The notes under the pieces: generated by a model
Database searches by the model: none
The model's input: only the letters and a program-made list of their open reading frames with translations
Told to the model about the DNA's origin: nothing
Program-made: the position numbers and the translations under genes
Assembly: GCA_937952975.1 (NCBI GenBank)
Contig: CALFXX010000109.1
Location: 1-36,090 of the forward strand
DNA length: 36,090 nucleotides
Direction: 5' to 3'
Source of the DNA: an uncultured Alcaligenaceae bacterium
GTDB taxonomy: Bacteria; Pseudomonadota; Gammaproteobacteria; Burkholderiales; Burkholderiaceae_B
Shown: in pieces, positions 22,286 to 30,293 of the stretch
Layout of the letters: each line of letters starts with the position of its first letter
How positions within the stretch are numbered: the first letter of the stretch is position 1

Positions 22286-24673
22286 ATGAACTTTTTATAT
22301 CTACGCCTGCCGCCAAGGCGTTGGTGGTGTTGCATCTTGAGTCGCGTGCTCTGTCAAGCCGTGTTGAGCCTTGGCGTAATGACAAGTAATGCCTTTGCTC
22401 AAGGGTTGCCATCCTTCGCCGAGGTAAAAGCTGCGTATGAGCCATCGGACAGGCGTATCTTAGATCGGCACGGCGAACTCATTCACCGACTTCGAACTGA
22501 CCGAAGCGCACGACGAGGACAATGGATCACGCTCGAGGCGGTATCACCCGCTTTACGTCAAGCGCTTGTACTAAGCGAGGACAAGCGTTTTTATGAACAT
22601 AGTGGAGTCGATTGGCGCGCTGTCACGTCGGCCGCTTGGGGCAACCTCTGGAATCAAAAAACGCGTGGAGCGTCAACCCTGACGATGCAGTTAGTTGGGT
22701 TATTGAACGAAGACCTCAAAAGTAGAAAAGCCGGCCGCACACTGACAAAGAAAATTGAGCAATCACTCACCGCTGAATGGCTTGAGTTCAAATGGCAGAA
22801 AGATCAGATTCTTGAGGCCTATCTGAATCTTGTGCCCTTTCGTGGCGAAACAGTTGGTATTGACGCCTTGAGTCAAACCTTATTTGGTAAAGCGGCACAA
22901 GGTTTAAACGATCAAGACTCCGCAATTGCGGCCGCTTTGGTACGTGGGCCAAACGCGACGCCCAGTGAGATTGCCCGGCGCGCTTGTGGCGTACTGCACC
23001 TAAGCGAACAGACTGCACCCACAACGGTTTGCGATGGGCTTGAATCGATCGTTCATCAAGCACTACAACGCAAAGCGTTTGAGCCCAGTGTCGGCATCGC
23101 ACCACAGGTTGCTCGGTACAGCGTCGCGCAATGGCGCGAGGCAAAGGCAGGTGCCTCGCCTACCAGCCCCTTATCGGTCGAACTCTCGATCAAAACCACA
23201 ATCGACGCCTCACTGCAGCGTTTTGCTCTTCAAACACTGCAAAGCCAATTGCGCGAATTACGAAAACGTCATGTCGAAGATGGCGGCATTGTTATTTTAG
23301 ACAATCGCACAGGCGAGATTTTGGCCTGGGTCGGCTCGTCAGGTGCACTGAGTAAAGCCGAAAACGTAGACACAGTCATGGCCTTGCGACAACCCGGCTC
23401 AACCTTGAAGCCTTTTCTTTATGCGCAAGCTATCGCAGAGCAGCGCTTGACGGCGGCCAGCTTGCTCAATGACTCTAGCGCTCAATTACAAACGGGTGCC
23501 GGGCTCTATATCCCACAGAACTATGACCACACCTTCAAAGGCTGGGTGTCGGCACGAACCGCCTTGGCAGCTTCTCTGAACCTGCCTGCAGTACGTACCT
23601 TGATGATGGTCACCCCAGAAGCCTTTGCACAACAATTAAAACGTTCTGGGCTGCCGTTAAAACAATCAGGCGACTACTTTGGCTATAGCCTCGCACTGGG
23701 CAGCGCAGAGGTATCGTTACTAAACTTAAGCAATGCCTATCGAACGCTGGCAAACGCTGGCCGCTACACGCCACTGCAACCTTTACTTGCCTCAACAGCA
23801 GCCGAGCGCACCACAACAGCCACCCTTGAACACCAAGCCTTGGATCCACGCGCAGCCTTTATCGTGGGCGACATCTTAAGCGACCCATATGCTCGCGCCG
23901 GTACCTTTGGCACGGACAGCGTATTGAATACGCGCTTTTGGAGCGCAGTAAAAACCGGCACCAGTAAAGACATGCGAGACAACTGGGCGCTAGGTTACTC
24001 AGAACACTACACCGTCGGCGTATGGGTGGGCAATGCCAGCGGCGCTCCAATGTGGGATGTCAGTGGCACCACAGGCGCCGCTCCCATTTGGGCAGAGGTC
24101 ATGGCGTACCTGCACCGTGACAGGTCAAGCACAGCACCAACGCCACCCTACGGTGTCATTCAACAAGCCGTTGAATTGACCAATGAAACAGGTATGCCTC
24201 TTGAGGCGCCCTATCAAGAGTGGTTTATTCAAGGAACAGAGCAAGCGCTATTTACCTTGAAGCGTTTTGACTCACAGCACGATGTGCAAGGATTTACCCA
24301 AAGCGCAGACTTAGCACTTGTCGTTAAGCCTAACGCAAGAATCGTGATGCCCACTCAGGGCACAATTTTGGCCCTTGACCCAGACATACCAGAACAAGCC
24401 CAACAACTCGTGCTTAGGGCAGAACAACTTGGCGCTCAGCACACCGTGCACTGGAGGATCAATAACAAACCTTTGGCAAAAGGCGACTCTGCAACGTGGC
24501 GGCTTTGGCCCGGACACCATGAGATTGCGCTGACCGATGACACGGGAGCGACTCTTGATCGCATCAAAATCGAAGTAAGAGGAGCGGTTGTTTCGCGCGG
24601 ACCGAGGCAAAATGCTGAAACGCCAAAACAGCCCAGTCTTTCAACCAATATGCGGCAAAGTACTCAACCATAA
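22286..24673 (+). CDS. pbpC: Penicillin-binding protein 1C (bifunctional transglycosylase/transpeptidase)
   Basis: This gene encodes 795 residues from the ATG at 22286; the frame is open further upstream inside the previous gene but without a sensible N-terminus. An anchor segment (WWCCILSRVLCQAVLSLGV) follows. GT51 transglycosylase motifs are SEDKRFYEHSGVDW (Glu98) and RGASTLTMQLV. The transpeptidase has Ser372-Thr-Leu-Lys375 (PGSTLKPF), an SLN motif (AASLNLP) and Lys556-Thr-Gly-Thr (KTGTSKDMRDNWALGY). The C-terminal 90 residues (about 690-780) resemble the BiPBP_C domain of PBP1C. It forms an operon with the alpha-2-macroglobulin; the pair is thought to repair peptidoglycan and guard breaches. 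Confidence 0.93.
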   Translation: MNFLYLRLPPRRWWCCILSRVLCQAVLSLGVMTSNAFAQGLPSFAEVKAAYEPSDRRILDRHGELIHRLRTDRSARRGQWITLEAVSPALRQALVLSEDKRFYEHSGVDWRAVTSAAWGNLWNQKTRGASTLTMQLVGLLNEDLKSRKAGRTLTKKIEQSLTAEWLEFKWQKDQILEAYLNLVPFRGETVGIDALSQTLFGKAAQGLNDQDSAIAAALVRGPNATPSEIARRACGVLHLSEQTAPTTVCDGLESIVHQALQRKAFEPSVGIAPQVARYSVAQWREAKAGASPTSPLSVELSIKTTIDASLQRFALQTLQSQLRELRKRHVEDGGIVILDNRTGEILAWVGSSGALSKAENVDTVMALRQPGSTLKPFLYAQAIAEQRLTAASLLNDSSAQLQTGAGLYIPQNYDHTFKGWVSARTALAASLNLPAVRTLMMVTPEAFAQQLKRSGLPLKQSGDYFGYSLALGSAEVSLLNLSNAYRTLANAGRYTPLQPLLASTAAERTTTATLEHQALDPRAAFIVGDILSDPYARAGTFGTDSVLNTRFWSAVKTGTSKDMRDNWALGYSEHYTVGVWVGNASGAPMWDVSGTTGAAPIWAEVMAYLHRDRSSTAPTPPYGVIQQAVELTNETGMPLEAPYQEWFIQGTEQALFTLKRFDSQHDVQGFTQSADLALVVKPNARIVMPTQGTILALDPDIPEQAQQLVLRAEQLGAQHTVHWRINNKPLAKGDSATWRLWPGHHEIALTDDTGATLDRIKIEVRGAVVSRGPRQNAETPKQPSLSTNMRQSTQP

Positions 24674-24794
24674 TCCGTTAGTGAAGCGAGAGCCGCCGCC
24701 ATCCACTGGCTACCGTTTTATGTCGAGGTTGTTTTTTCGATGAACCACTTCACTTTGAAGCATCCGAAGCACGAGTCTAGCGCCTCGCAAGCTC

Positions 24795-24803
24795 TGATAT
24801 AAT
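24795..24803 (+). promoter_or_regulatory. Extended -10 promoter of tRNA-Thr
   Basis: TGA-TATAAT (TG at 24795-24796, perfect -10 at 24798-24803) lies 10 bases upstream of the tRNA 5' end. No good -35 box is seen 17 bases further upstream, which fits an extended -10 promoter. The start would be almost at the mature 5' end. The 140 bases after pbpC (24674-24813) hold nothing else I can support. Confidence 0.75.
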
Positions 24804-24813
24804 TTTTGTCTAA

Positions 24814-24889
24814 GCCGATGTAGCTCAGTTGGTAGAGCAGCTCATTCGTAATGAGAAGGTCGACAGTTCGATTCCGTTCATCGGCACCA
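24814..24889 (+). tRNA. tRNA-Thr (anticodon CGT)
   Basis: This is a full cloverleaf: acceptor GCCGATG with CATCGGC, D arm AGCTCAGTTGGTAGAGC, anticodon loop TTCGTAA with CGT at 24847-24849, T arm with AGTTCGATTCC, discriminator A and encoded CCA (24887-24889). It reads ACG codons. The sequence is close to the E. coli equivalent as I recall it. Confidence 0.97.
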
Positions 24890-24891
24890 AA

Positions 24892-24928
24892 AACTCTTAG
24901 ACAGGTTGCTGTTTAAGAGTTTTTTTTA
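24892..24928 (+). terminator. Intrinsic terminator of tRNA-Thr
   Basis: AACTCTTA (24892-24899) pairs with TAAGAGTT (24914-24921), followed by a long T-run. The stem can extend by the flanking A and T tracts. It begins two bases after the tRNA CCA end, so the tRNA is a single-gene transcript and the downstream receptor gene needs its own promoter. Confidence 0.88.
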
Positions 24929-25049
24929 TTAAAAATATCCTCTGATCATCGGCACGCGTCAACACGCTTTGACGGTATTATTACAAAAAATACAAAAAAC
25001 CAAATACTTGGCTTATCGCTACGTACTTAGACAGACGGAGACAGATTTC

Positions 25050-26063
25050 ATGCGCCCACTCGGCTCATCTTGTGTTGCGCGGTCCCCCTGGCGGCACCTA
25101 ACAACAATGTTGGTCGCTTTGTCCATCTGGCTGGGTGCACCCTCCATCGCGTTGGCACAGCAACAGGCATATCCAAGCAAGCCTATTCGCCTCATCTTAC
25201 CGTTTGCCGCAGGGGGTGGAGCTGACAACAATGCCCGAATCATTGCCGAGCCTCTCGCGCAGCGACTCGGCCAGCCGATCATTATCGATTACAAGCCCGG
25301 TGCGGGAGGAACTCTTGGCGCAAATATCGTCGCAAATGCACTGCCCGATGGCTATACCTTGCTTTACGCGACACCCGGTCAGCAAATGACCAACCCGCAC
25401 CTCATGGACAAGATGCCCTATGATGCGCTCAATAGCTTTTCTTCAGTGTCTCAAGTCATTGAGGGCAGCAATGTATTGGTTGTAAATAAAAACTTGCCCG
25501 TTAATTCGGTGGCAGAATTAATCGCGCTCGCCAAGGCGAGACCAGGCACTATTAACTTCGCAAGCGCTGGAATTGGCTCGTCAAGCCATCTTGCCGGTGA
25601 GCTATTTAAAACGATGGCGGGTGTCGATATCGTACACGTCCCGTATAAAGGCTCGGGGGCTGCAATCACTGAAGTCCTAGGCGGATCGATCCAGATGACA
25701 ATCGACACGGTGTCTGTTTATTTGCCGCAAATCAAAGCGAATAACGTTAAGGCGTTAGCAATTTCAACGCTTGAACGCAACCCTATCTTGCCGGAGTTGC
25801 CTCCCATCGCTGACACCCTCTCTGGCTTCGCTGCCGCACCTGTCAACTACATCACCGCGCCTGCGGGGACGCCTCGCCCCATCATCGAGCGACTGAACCG
25901 CGAAATCAATATCGTGCTGAAACTGCCGGCGGTACATGAGCAGTTTGCGCAAAATGGCACAACCGAGAAAGGCAGCACCCCTGAGGACATGGATGCTCTG
26001 ATTCGATCGGAGTCTGCCAAATGGAAAAAAATAATCGATCAGTCGCGGGCGACTGCTAACTAG
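25050..26063 (+). CDS. Tripartite tricarboxylate (Bug-type) periplasmic receptor
   Basis: The gene encodes 337 residues from the ATG at 25050, which has CGGAGA upstream; the frame opens at 24969 but the extra 27 residues are not signal-like. The signal peptide reads LTTMLVALSIWLGAPSIALA. Family motifs follow: YPSKPIRLILPFAAGGGAD, GQPIIIDYKPGAGGTLG, ALPDGYTLLYAT, MPYDAL, IVHVPYKGSGAAITEVLGG and VNYITAPAGTPRPI. It is 42 bases upstream of a second Bug receptor and heads toward a CoA-catabolic operon, which suggests carboxylate sensing or capture. No cognate membrane components are present. Confidence 0.9.
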   Translation: MRPLGSSCVARSPWRHLTTMLVALSIWLGAPSIALAQQQAYPSKPIRLILPFAAGGGADNNARIIAEPLAQRLGQPIIIDYKPGAGGTLGANIVANALPDGYTLLYATPGQQMTNPHLMDKMPYDALNSFSSVSQVIEGSNVLVVNKNLPVNSVAELIALAKARPGTINFASAGIGSSSHLAGELFKTMAGVDIVHVPYKGSGAAITEVLGGSIQMTIDTVSVYLPQIKANNVKALAISTLERNPILPELPPIADTLSGFAAAPVNYITAPAGTPRPIIERLNREINIVLKLPAVHEQFAQNGTTEKGSTPEDMDALIRSESAKWKKIIDQSRATAN

Positions 26064-26105
26064 AGCGCATCACTAACTAAATCGTCGCGAGCAAATGACA
26101 TCACT

Positions 26106-27074
26106 ATGAGAAGACTCTGGCGTGTTCTGTCCTTTAGCCTCTTTTGCTGGTTCGCTTTATCGTCCGTAAGCAGGGGCGCCGAATATCCCAATAAGCCTGT
26201 GACAATCGTCGTGCCCTACACCGCAGGAGGTGTCACTGATGTATTCGCGCGAGCAATTGCAATGAAGCTCTCGCAAAAATGGGAGCAGACTGTCATTATC
26301 GACAATCGTGCCGGAGGCGGCACCATTATTGGCACGCAACATGTCAGCCGAGCCACCCCAGATGGCTACACTCTACTTCTGACAAGCTACGGATTTACTT
26401 CAAATCCGATTTTGCGCAAGAATCTACCGTACGATCCAGCCTCGCTTACACCACTTTTATTGGTCGGCACCTCCACCAACATGTTGGTCATCAATGCCAA
26501 ATTGCCCTACAAAGATCTAGCTGATTTATTGAAAATGGCGCGAGAGAAACCCGGCGCATTGGTATTAGCCTCGTCGGGCAATGGTTCGAGCCCTCATGTC
26601 GCAGCCGAACTGTTCGCCAAAGCCAGTGGCATTCAAATTACTCATATTCCCTATAAAGGGACTTCTCCAGCCATGAACGATTTGCTGGGTGGTCAGGTGC
26701 ATGGAATTTTTGATGGCACGTCTGCCTTAGGAAATGTCAGTAGCGGCAAGCTACGTGCGATTGCGATTGCCTCTGCACAGAGACACCCTAACGCGCCCGA
26801 CACCCCAACGTTTCGAGAGCTTGGCGTCGATATGGTGTTTGGAGGTTGGTTTGGTTTTTTTGTACCTAGCGCCATGTCGCAACCCCTACAAGACACAATC
26901 TTTAAAGAGATAGAAGCATCGATTGCGGATCCTGAGGTGAACGCCATCATCGCCAAAACAGGCTTAGTGATTGAAAACAAAACGCAAGAGCAATTTAAAT
27001 TATTTTTAAAAAATGAAAGCACACGCTTAAAACAACTGACCGAATCTGGAAGCGCCAGTATCACGGTCGAATAG
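26106..27074 (+). CDS. Tripartite tricarboxylate (Bug-type) periplasmic receptor
   Basis: This protein has 322 residues with a short basic, hydrophobic signal peptide (RRLWRVLSFSLFCWFALSSV). Motifs are YPNKPVTIVVPYTAGGVTD, IIDNRAGGGTIIGT, TPDGYTLLLTS, LPYDP, ITHIPYKGTSPAMNDLLGG and WFGFFVPSAMS. The sequence differs enough from the preceding receptor that a recent duplication is unlikely, and it is closer to the pattern of the receptor at 7127 around the MNDLLGG segment. The gene is 52 bases upstream of the crotonase gene and may be its co-transcribed partner. Confidence 0.9.
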   Translation: MRRLWRVLSFSLFCWFALSSVSRGAEYPNKPVTIVVPYTAGGVTDVFARAIAMKLSQKWEQTVIIDNRAGGGTIIGTQHVSRATPDGYTLLLTSYGFTSNPILRKNLPYDPASLTPLLLVGTSTNMLVINAKLPYKDLADLLKMAREKPGALVLASSGNGSSPHVAAELFAKASGIQITHIPYKGTSPAMNDLLGGQVHGIFDGTSALGNVSSGKLRAIAIASAQRHPNAPDTPTFRELGVDMVFGGWFGFFVPSAMSQPLQDTIFKEIEASIADPEVNAIIAKTGLVIENKTQEQFKLFLKNESTRLKQLTESGSASITVE

Positions 27075-27126
27075 CGCGAGATGCCGCAGCAAGATCAATT
27101 TCAAATCACAGAAACCGGAGCACACT

Positions 27127-27900
27127 ATGACCTTAGAAACAATCAATGTCACGATCGCTGACAACATTGCCACCGTCACGCTTAATCGACCACCCGCAAA
27201 TGCACAAAACGCCCAGATGCGAAGTGAGTTGATTGAAACCTTTGACGGCTTTAATGACAACGATGCAGTCAAAGTTGTTGTACTAACTGGACACGGCAAA
27301 ATATTTTCTGCCGGAGCAGACTTAAACGAACGTCCAGGCCTGCGCGATCAAGAAGGTGCGTATTGGCGGCACAACCGCTTGGTACGCGAAACTGGAAACT
27401 CGATTGTCGAATGCAACAAGCCCGTTATTTGCGCAGTGAACGGCCCCGCGATTGGTGCAGGCTTTGGATTAATGACCACCTGCGACATCTGGATTGCTTC
27501 GAACACAGCGTTCGTTGCGATGACCGAAATCAACGTCGGATTAGCAGGTGGTACCGCAATGTTGCAGAGCGTCTTTGGTAAATCACGTGCGCGACGCATG
27601 TTTTTTACCGGTATGAAAGTTTCAGCAGATGAACTGTATAGACTCGGCTTAATCGAAGCGAGCTTACCACCCGAGGACTTGATGCCTTACACCATGGATC
27701 TTGCACGCGAAATCGCAAGTAAAGCGCCAATCGCGCTGCGCTATGCCAAAGAAGCGGCCCAAGTCACAGCAGTCATGCCACGTCGCGAAGGTTATCGCTT
27801 TGAACAAAATCTTACTGTCGCGCTTTCTAAAACAGAAGATACGGCTGAAGCACAGCGAGCCTTTAAAGAAAAGCGTGCGCCAATTTATAAAGGCCGATAA
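27127..27900 (+). CDS. Enoyl-CoA hydratase/isomerase family protein
   Basis: This protein has 257 residues, normal for crotonases; CCGGAG precedes the ATG. The oxyanion-hole motif HGKIFSAGADL is clear, as is the substrate loop NGPAIGAGFGLMTTCDI. Of the two catalytic Glu residues of classical enoyl-CoA hydratase, the second is present (Glu in MTEINVGL); the first is replaced by Gly (GAGFGLM in place of the usual GGGCEL). Loss of one Glu is common in isomerases and other crotonases, so the hydratase label should be treated with care. It heads a set of acyl-CoA dehydrogenase and CoA-ligase genes. Confidence 0.87.
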   Translation: MTLETINVTIADNIATVTLNRPPANAQNAQMRSELIETFDGFNDNDAVKVVVLTGHGKIFSAGADLNERPGLRDQEGAYWRHNRLVRETGNSIVECNKPVICAVNGPAIGAGFGLMTTCDIWIASNTAFVAMTEINVGLAGGTAMLQSVFGKSRARRMFFTGMKVSADELYRLGLIEASLPPEDLMPYTMDLAREIASKAPIALRYAKEAAQVTAVMPRREGYRFEQNLTVALSKTEDTAEAQRAFKEKRAPIYKGR

Positions 27901-27906
27901 CTCGCC

Positions 27907-27921
27907 GCTCAATTGTTGAGC
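27907..27921. repeat. Short perfect hairpin after the crotonase gene
   Basis: GCTCAA-TTG-TTGAGC is a six-base stem with a three-base loop, six bases after the stop codon. There is no T-run. It may be a partial terminator or an RNA-processing signal between the crotonase and the dehydrogenase genes, which are 125 bases apart. Confidence 0.45.
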
Positions 27922-28025
27922 ACCCTAACCTTCGCTTCGATGACCTCCCTCGATGATCAAGGGCTTCGAGCGCTCTACATTACATGCTGTGACCCATACA
28001 ACCTTAAGGCGATATTGTTATCACA

Positions 28026-29204
28026 ATGAACTCAATACTCAAAGATGACACTTTTTATGAAACGTTTCGCCGTGAACTCTTCGCCTTTGCCGACGAGCAA
28101 TGTCCGCCAGAGGTGCGAGCCGTCGTGGCAAGCGGCGGCAAACTCGGGCGCGAGCAATACAGCGCCTGGCAAAAAAAGGTGTTTGCACGCGGCTGGGGAG
28201 CACCTAGCTGGCCCATCGAGCACGGCGGCACAGGTTGGGATGTCAAGCAGCGTTTGATCTTTGAAGAAGTCATGGCGCAATCGCACTGTCCACCCATATA
28301 TCATCACGGCGTTGGGCATATCGGCCCTGTCATTATGAAGTTTGGCACGCCAGCGCAACAACAGCGTTTCTTACCAAAAATCTTAGATGGCTCTGAGTGG
28401 TGGTGCCAAGGATACTCAGAACCTGGTTCAGGCTCTGATCTTGCCTCTTTACGCACGAGCGCCACACGTGACGGTGAATACTACGTGATTAACGGACAGA
28501 AAATGTGGACCTCGCATGCCCACGAGGCCGATATCATGTACACCTTGGTACGCACAGCAAAAGAATCTCGCAAGCAGGATGGTATCTCGTTAATCTTAAT
28601 TCCTTTAGATACTCCCGGTATCACAATACGACCAATCCGTACCATCGATGGCTGGCATCATGTGAACGAAGTGTTTTTAACCGATGTACGTGTACATCAA
28701 AGCTACTTGGTCGGCGAAGAAGGGCGAGCCTGGCGCTATGCAAAATACTTGCTTGAGCGCGAACGATTACCGCCTGCGAGTGTGGCGCGTTTAACGCTTT
28801 TATGGCAGCGCGCAAAAATTCTAATTGAGGCACAAGCTAAAAAAGATTCGCAAACTCGCGATCTCAGCAGCCTATTGCATCGCTTGCTGCTTATCGAAGG
28901 CGCACTGCTGGGAGCACGAGAAATGTTGTTAAGCGCAACAGAAGCATTAATGCAACAACAACCTCTGGGTATGAAACCCTCTGCGCTCAAACTGCAATGC
29001 AGTGAATTGGCTCAACAACTGGTAGAGCTAGCGATTGACGCGGTAGGCCCTGAAGTGGCTACGCGGTTTATTCATTTAGACGGCACAGAAGACGACGACG
29101 CGCTTTGGGCGCATAACTATTTGTACTTTAGAAGTCGTACGATTGCTGGCGGAACGACTGAAGTACAACGCAATGTCGTTGCCCGTGAAATCTTTGGAGA
29201 ATAA
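28026..29204 (+). CDS. Acyl-CoA dehydrogenase, large subunit type (PimC-like)
   Basis: This protein has 392 residues. FAD/substrate motifs include WWCQGYSEPGSGSDLASL, INGQKMWTSHAHEADIM, and the C-terminal RSRTIAGGTTEVQRN and VVAREIFG. The start lacks a strong ribosome site. The residue that is the catalytic Glu in medium-chain enzymes (IYEGT) is Gly here (IAGGT), so the base must be elsewhere or in the partner. Length and pattern match large subunits annotated as pimeloyl-CoA dehydrogenase PimC. A small-subunit-type gene follows after three bases, so the active enzyme is probably an alpha-beta heteromer that makes a 2-enoyl-CoA. The acyl substrate is unknown. Confidence 0.9.
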   Translation: MNSILKDDTFYETFRRELFAFADEQCPPEVRAVVASGGKLGREQYSAWQKKVFARGWGAPSWPIEHGGTGWDVKQRLIFEEVMAQSHCPPIYHHGVGHIGPVIMKFGTPAQQQRFLPKILDGSEWWCQGYSEPGSGSDLASLRTSATRDGEYYVINGQKMWTSHAHEADIMYTLVRTAKESRKQDGISLILIPLDTPGITIRPIRTIDGWHHVNEVFLTDVRVHQSYLVGEEGRAWRYAKYLLERERLPPASVARLTLLWQRAKILIEAQAKKDSQTRDLSSLLHRLLLIEGALLGAREMLLSATEALMQQQPLGMKPSALKLQCSELAQQLVELAIDAVGPEVATRFIHLDGTEDDDALWAHNYLYFRSRTIAGGTTEVQRNVVAREIFGE

Positions 29205-29207
29205 GCG

Positions 29208-30293
29208 ATGACATTTACGACTCAGGCACTGATCGAAGGTCCCGTTTTTGATTCTTCGCTACGCATAGCCGCTGGCTATAACAGTCAATCAAAAACAGAC
29301 ACCCATGATCCGATTGCCGAAATGGGTTGGGCCGCAACGCTCATTCCAGAAGACGAAGGAGGCGCAGGCGGAGGTCTCGACGATCTTGTAGCAATCATTG
29401 ACGGCCTAGGACAACACGCACTTGCCCTACCCGTTCTTGAACGCTGCGCGCTCACGCCCTTGCTACTTGCTGCCATCGAGCAGTCGAGCATACGACGGCA
29501 ATGGCTAAGCGGTATCGCAAATGGCTCGTACGTAGTTTCAACGCTATGCACGACACAGCCCGACTTGGGTCAAAGCGCGCTTAGCGCCTCTCTGAGCTCA
29601 GGAGGCGAGCGCTTTACGCTACAAGGTCAATTACTAGGTACCAGGCTCTGCACGCACGCAACACACCATCTTATACTTGCAAAGAAAATTGATACCGACC
29701 AAGCATTAATTTTTTTATGTACCTCTGCGCAGTTGCCGGCACCGACTAAGCACTATCGCTCAATTGATGGGGTGTCGACGGTTGACCTGTCCTTTGAAAA
29801 CGTTTCTATACCTATTGCCCAGTGCCTGACTCAAGGCGACTCGGCGAGCGCTGCAATTTCAACTGCACAAAACATGGCCTTACTAGCCAACGCAATCGAC
29901 ACAGTTTCAGCTCTGGGTGCATTACTTGAACACACGATTCAATATCTGAAGACTCGCACCCAGTTTGATGTAACGTTATCTAGCTTTCAGGCACTGCGTC
30001 ATCGCACCGTTGAAATGTATGTTCGTTACGAGTCTGCACGAGGCATGTTGCAAGAGTGTCTGCGTCATGCACTGACAGATACCGACCAAACTCGACGTCT
30101 ACGGTTACTAAAGCTTTGCTTGGGTGACGCCGCTCGCTTTTCAGCCCAGGCTGCGGTTCAGCTGCATGGGGGCATGGGCATGAGCGAAGAAACACTTGCT
30201 GCACGTTTGGCGCAACGCTTAATCACCAACGAATACCGCTATGGCGACAGGCTCTTTCACACCAAGGCTTTAAGCCACTCAACTAACTCATGA
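29208..30293 (+). CDS. Acyl-CoA dehydrogenase, small subunit type (PimD-like)
   Basis: This protein has 361 residues. GGAGAATAAGCG precedes the ATG, within the end of the previous gene. It has the N-terminal MGWAATLIPEDEGGAGGGLDD in pieces, and in the C-terminal half LKTRTQFDVTLSSFQALRHR and AQAAVQLHGGMGMSEE, both standard acyl-CoA dehydrogenase segments. The middle beta domain is weakly conserved, as in small subunits of heteromeric dehydrogenases (PimD or FadE partners). It is three bases after the large subunit and overlaps the CoA ligase by four bases. I infer a heteromer, not an independent enzyme. Confidence 0.87.
   Translation: MTFTTQALIEGPVFDSSLRIAAGYNSQSKTDTHDPIAEMGWAATLIPEDEGGAGGGLDDLVAIIDGLGQHALALPVLERCALTPLLLAAIEQSSIRRQWLSGIANGSYVVSTLCTTQPDLGQSALSASLSSGGERFTLQGQLLGTRLCTHATHHLILAKKIDTDQALIFLCTSAQLPAPTKHYRSIDGVSTVDLSFENVSIPIAQCLTQGDSASAAISTAQNMALLANAIDTVSALGALLEHTIQYLKTRTQFDVTLSSFQALRHRTVEMYVRYESARGMLQECLRHALTDTDQTRRLRLLKLCLGDAARFSAQAAVQLHGGMGMSEETLAARLAQRLITNEYRYGDRLFHTKALSHSTNS

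Noticed and set aside
24969..25049. Longer N-terminus of the Bug receptor after tRNA-Thr
   Set aside because: The extra residues are not signal-like and the ribosome site lies before 25050.
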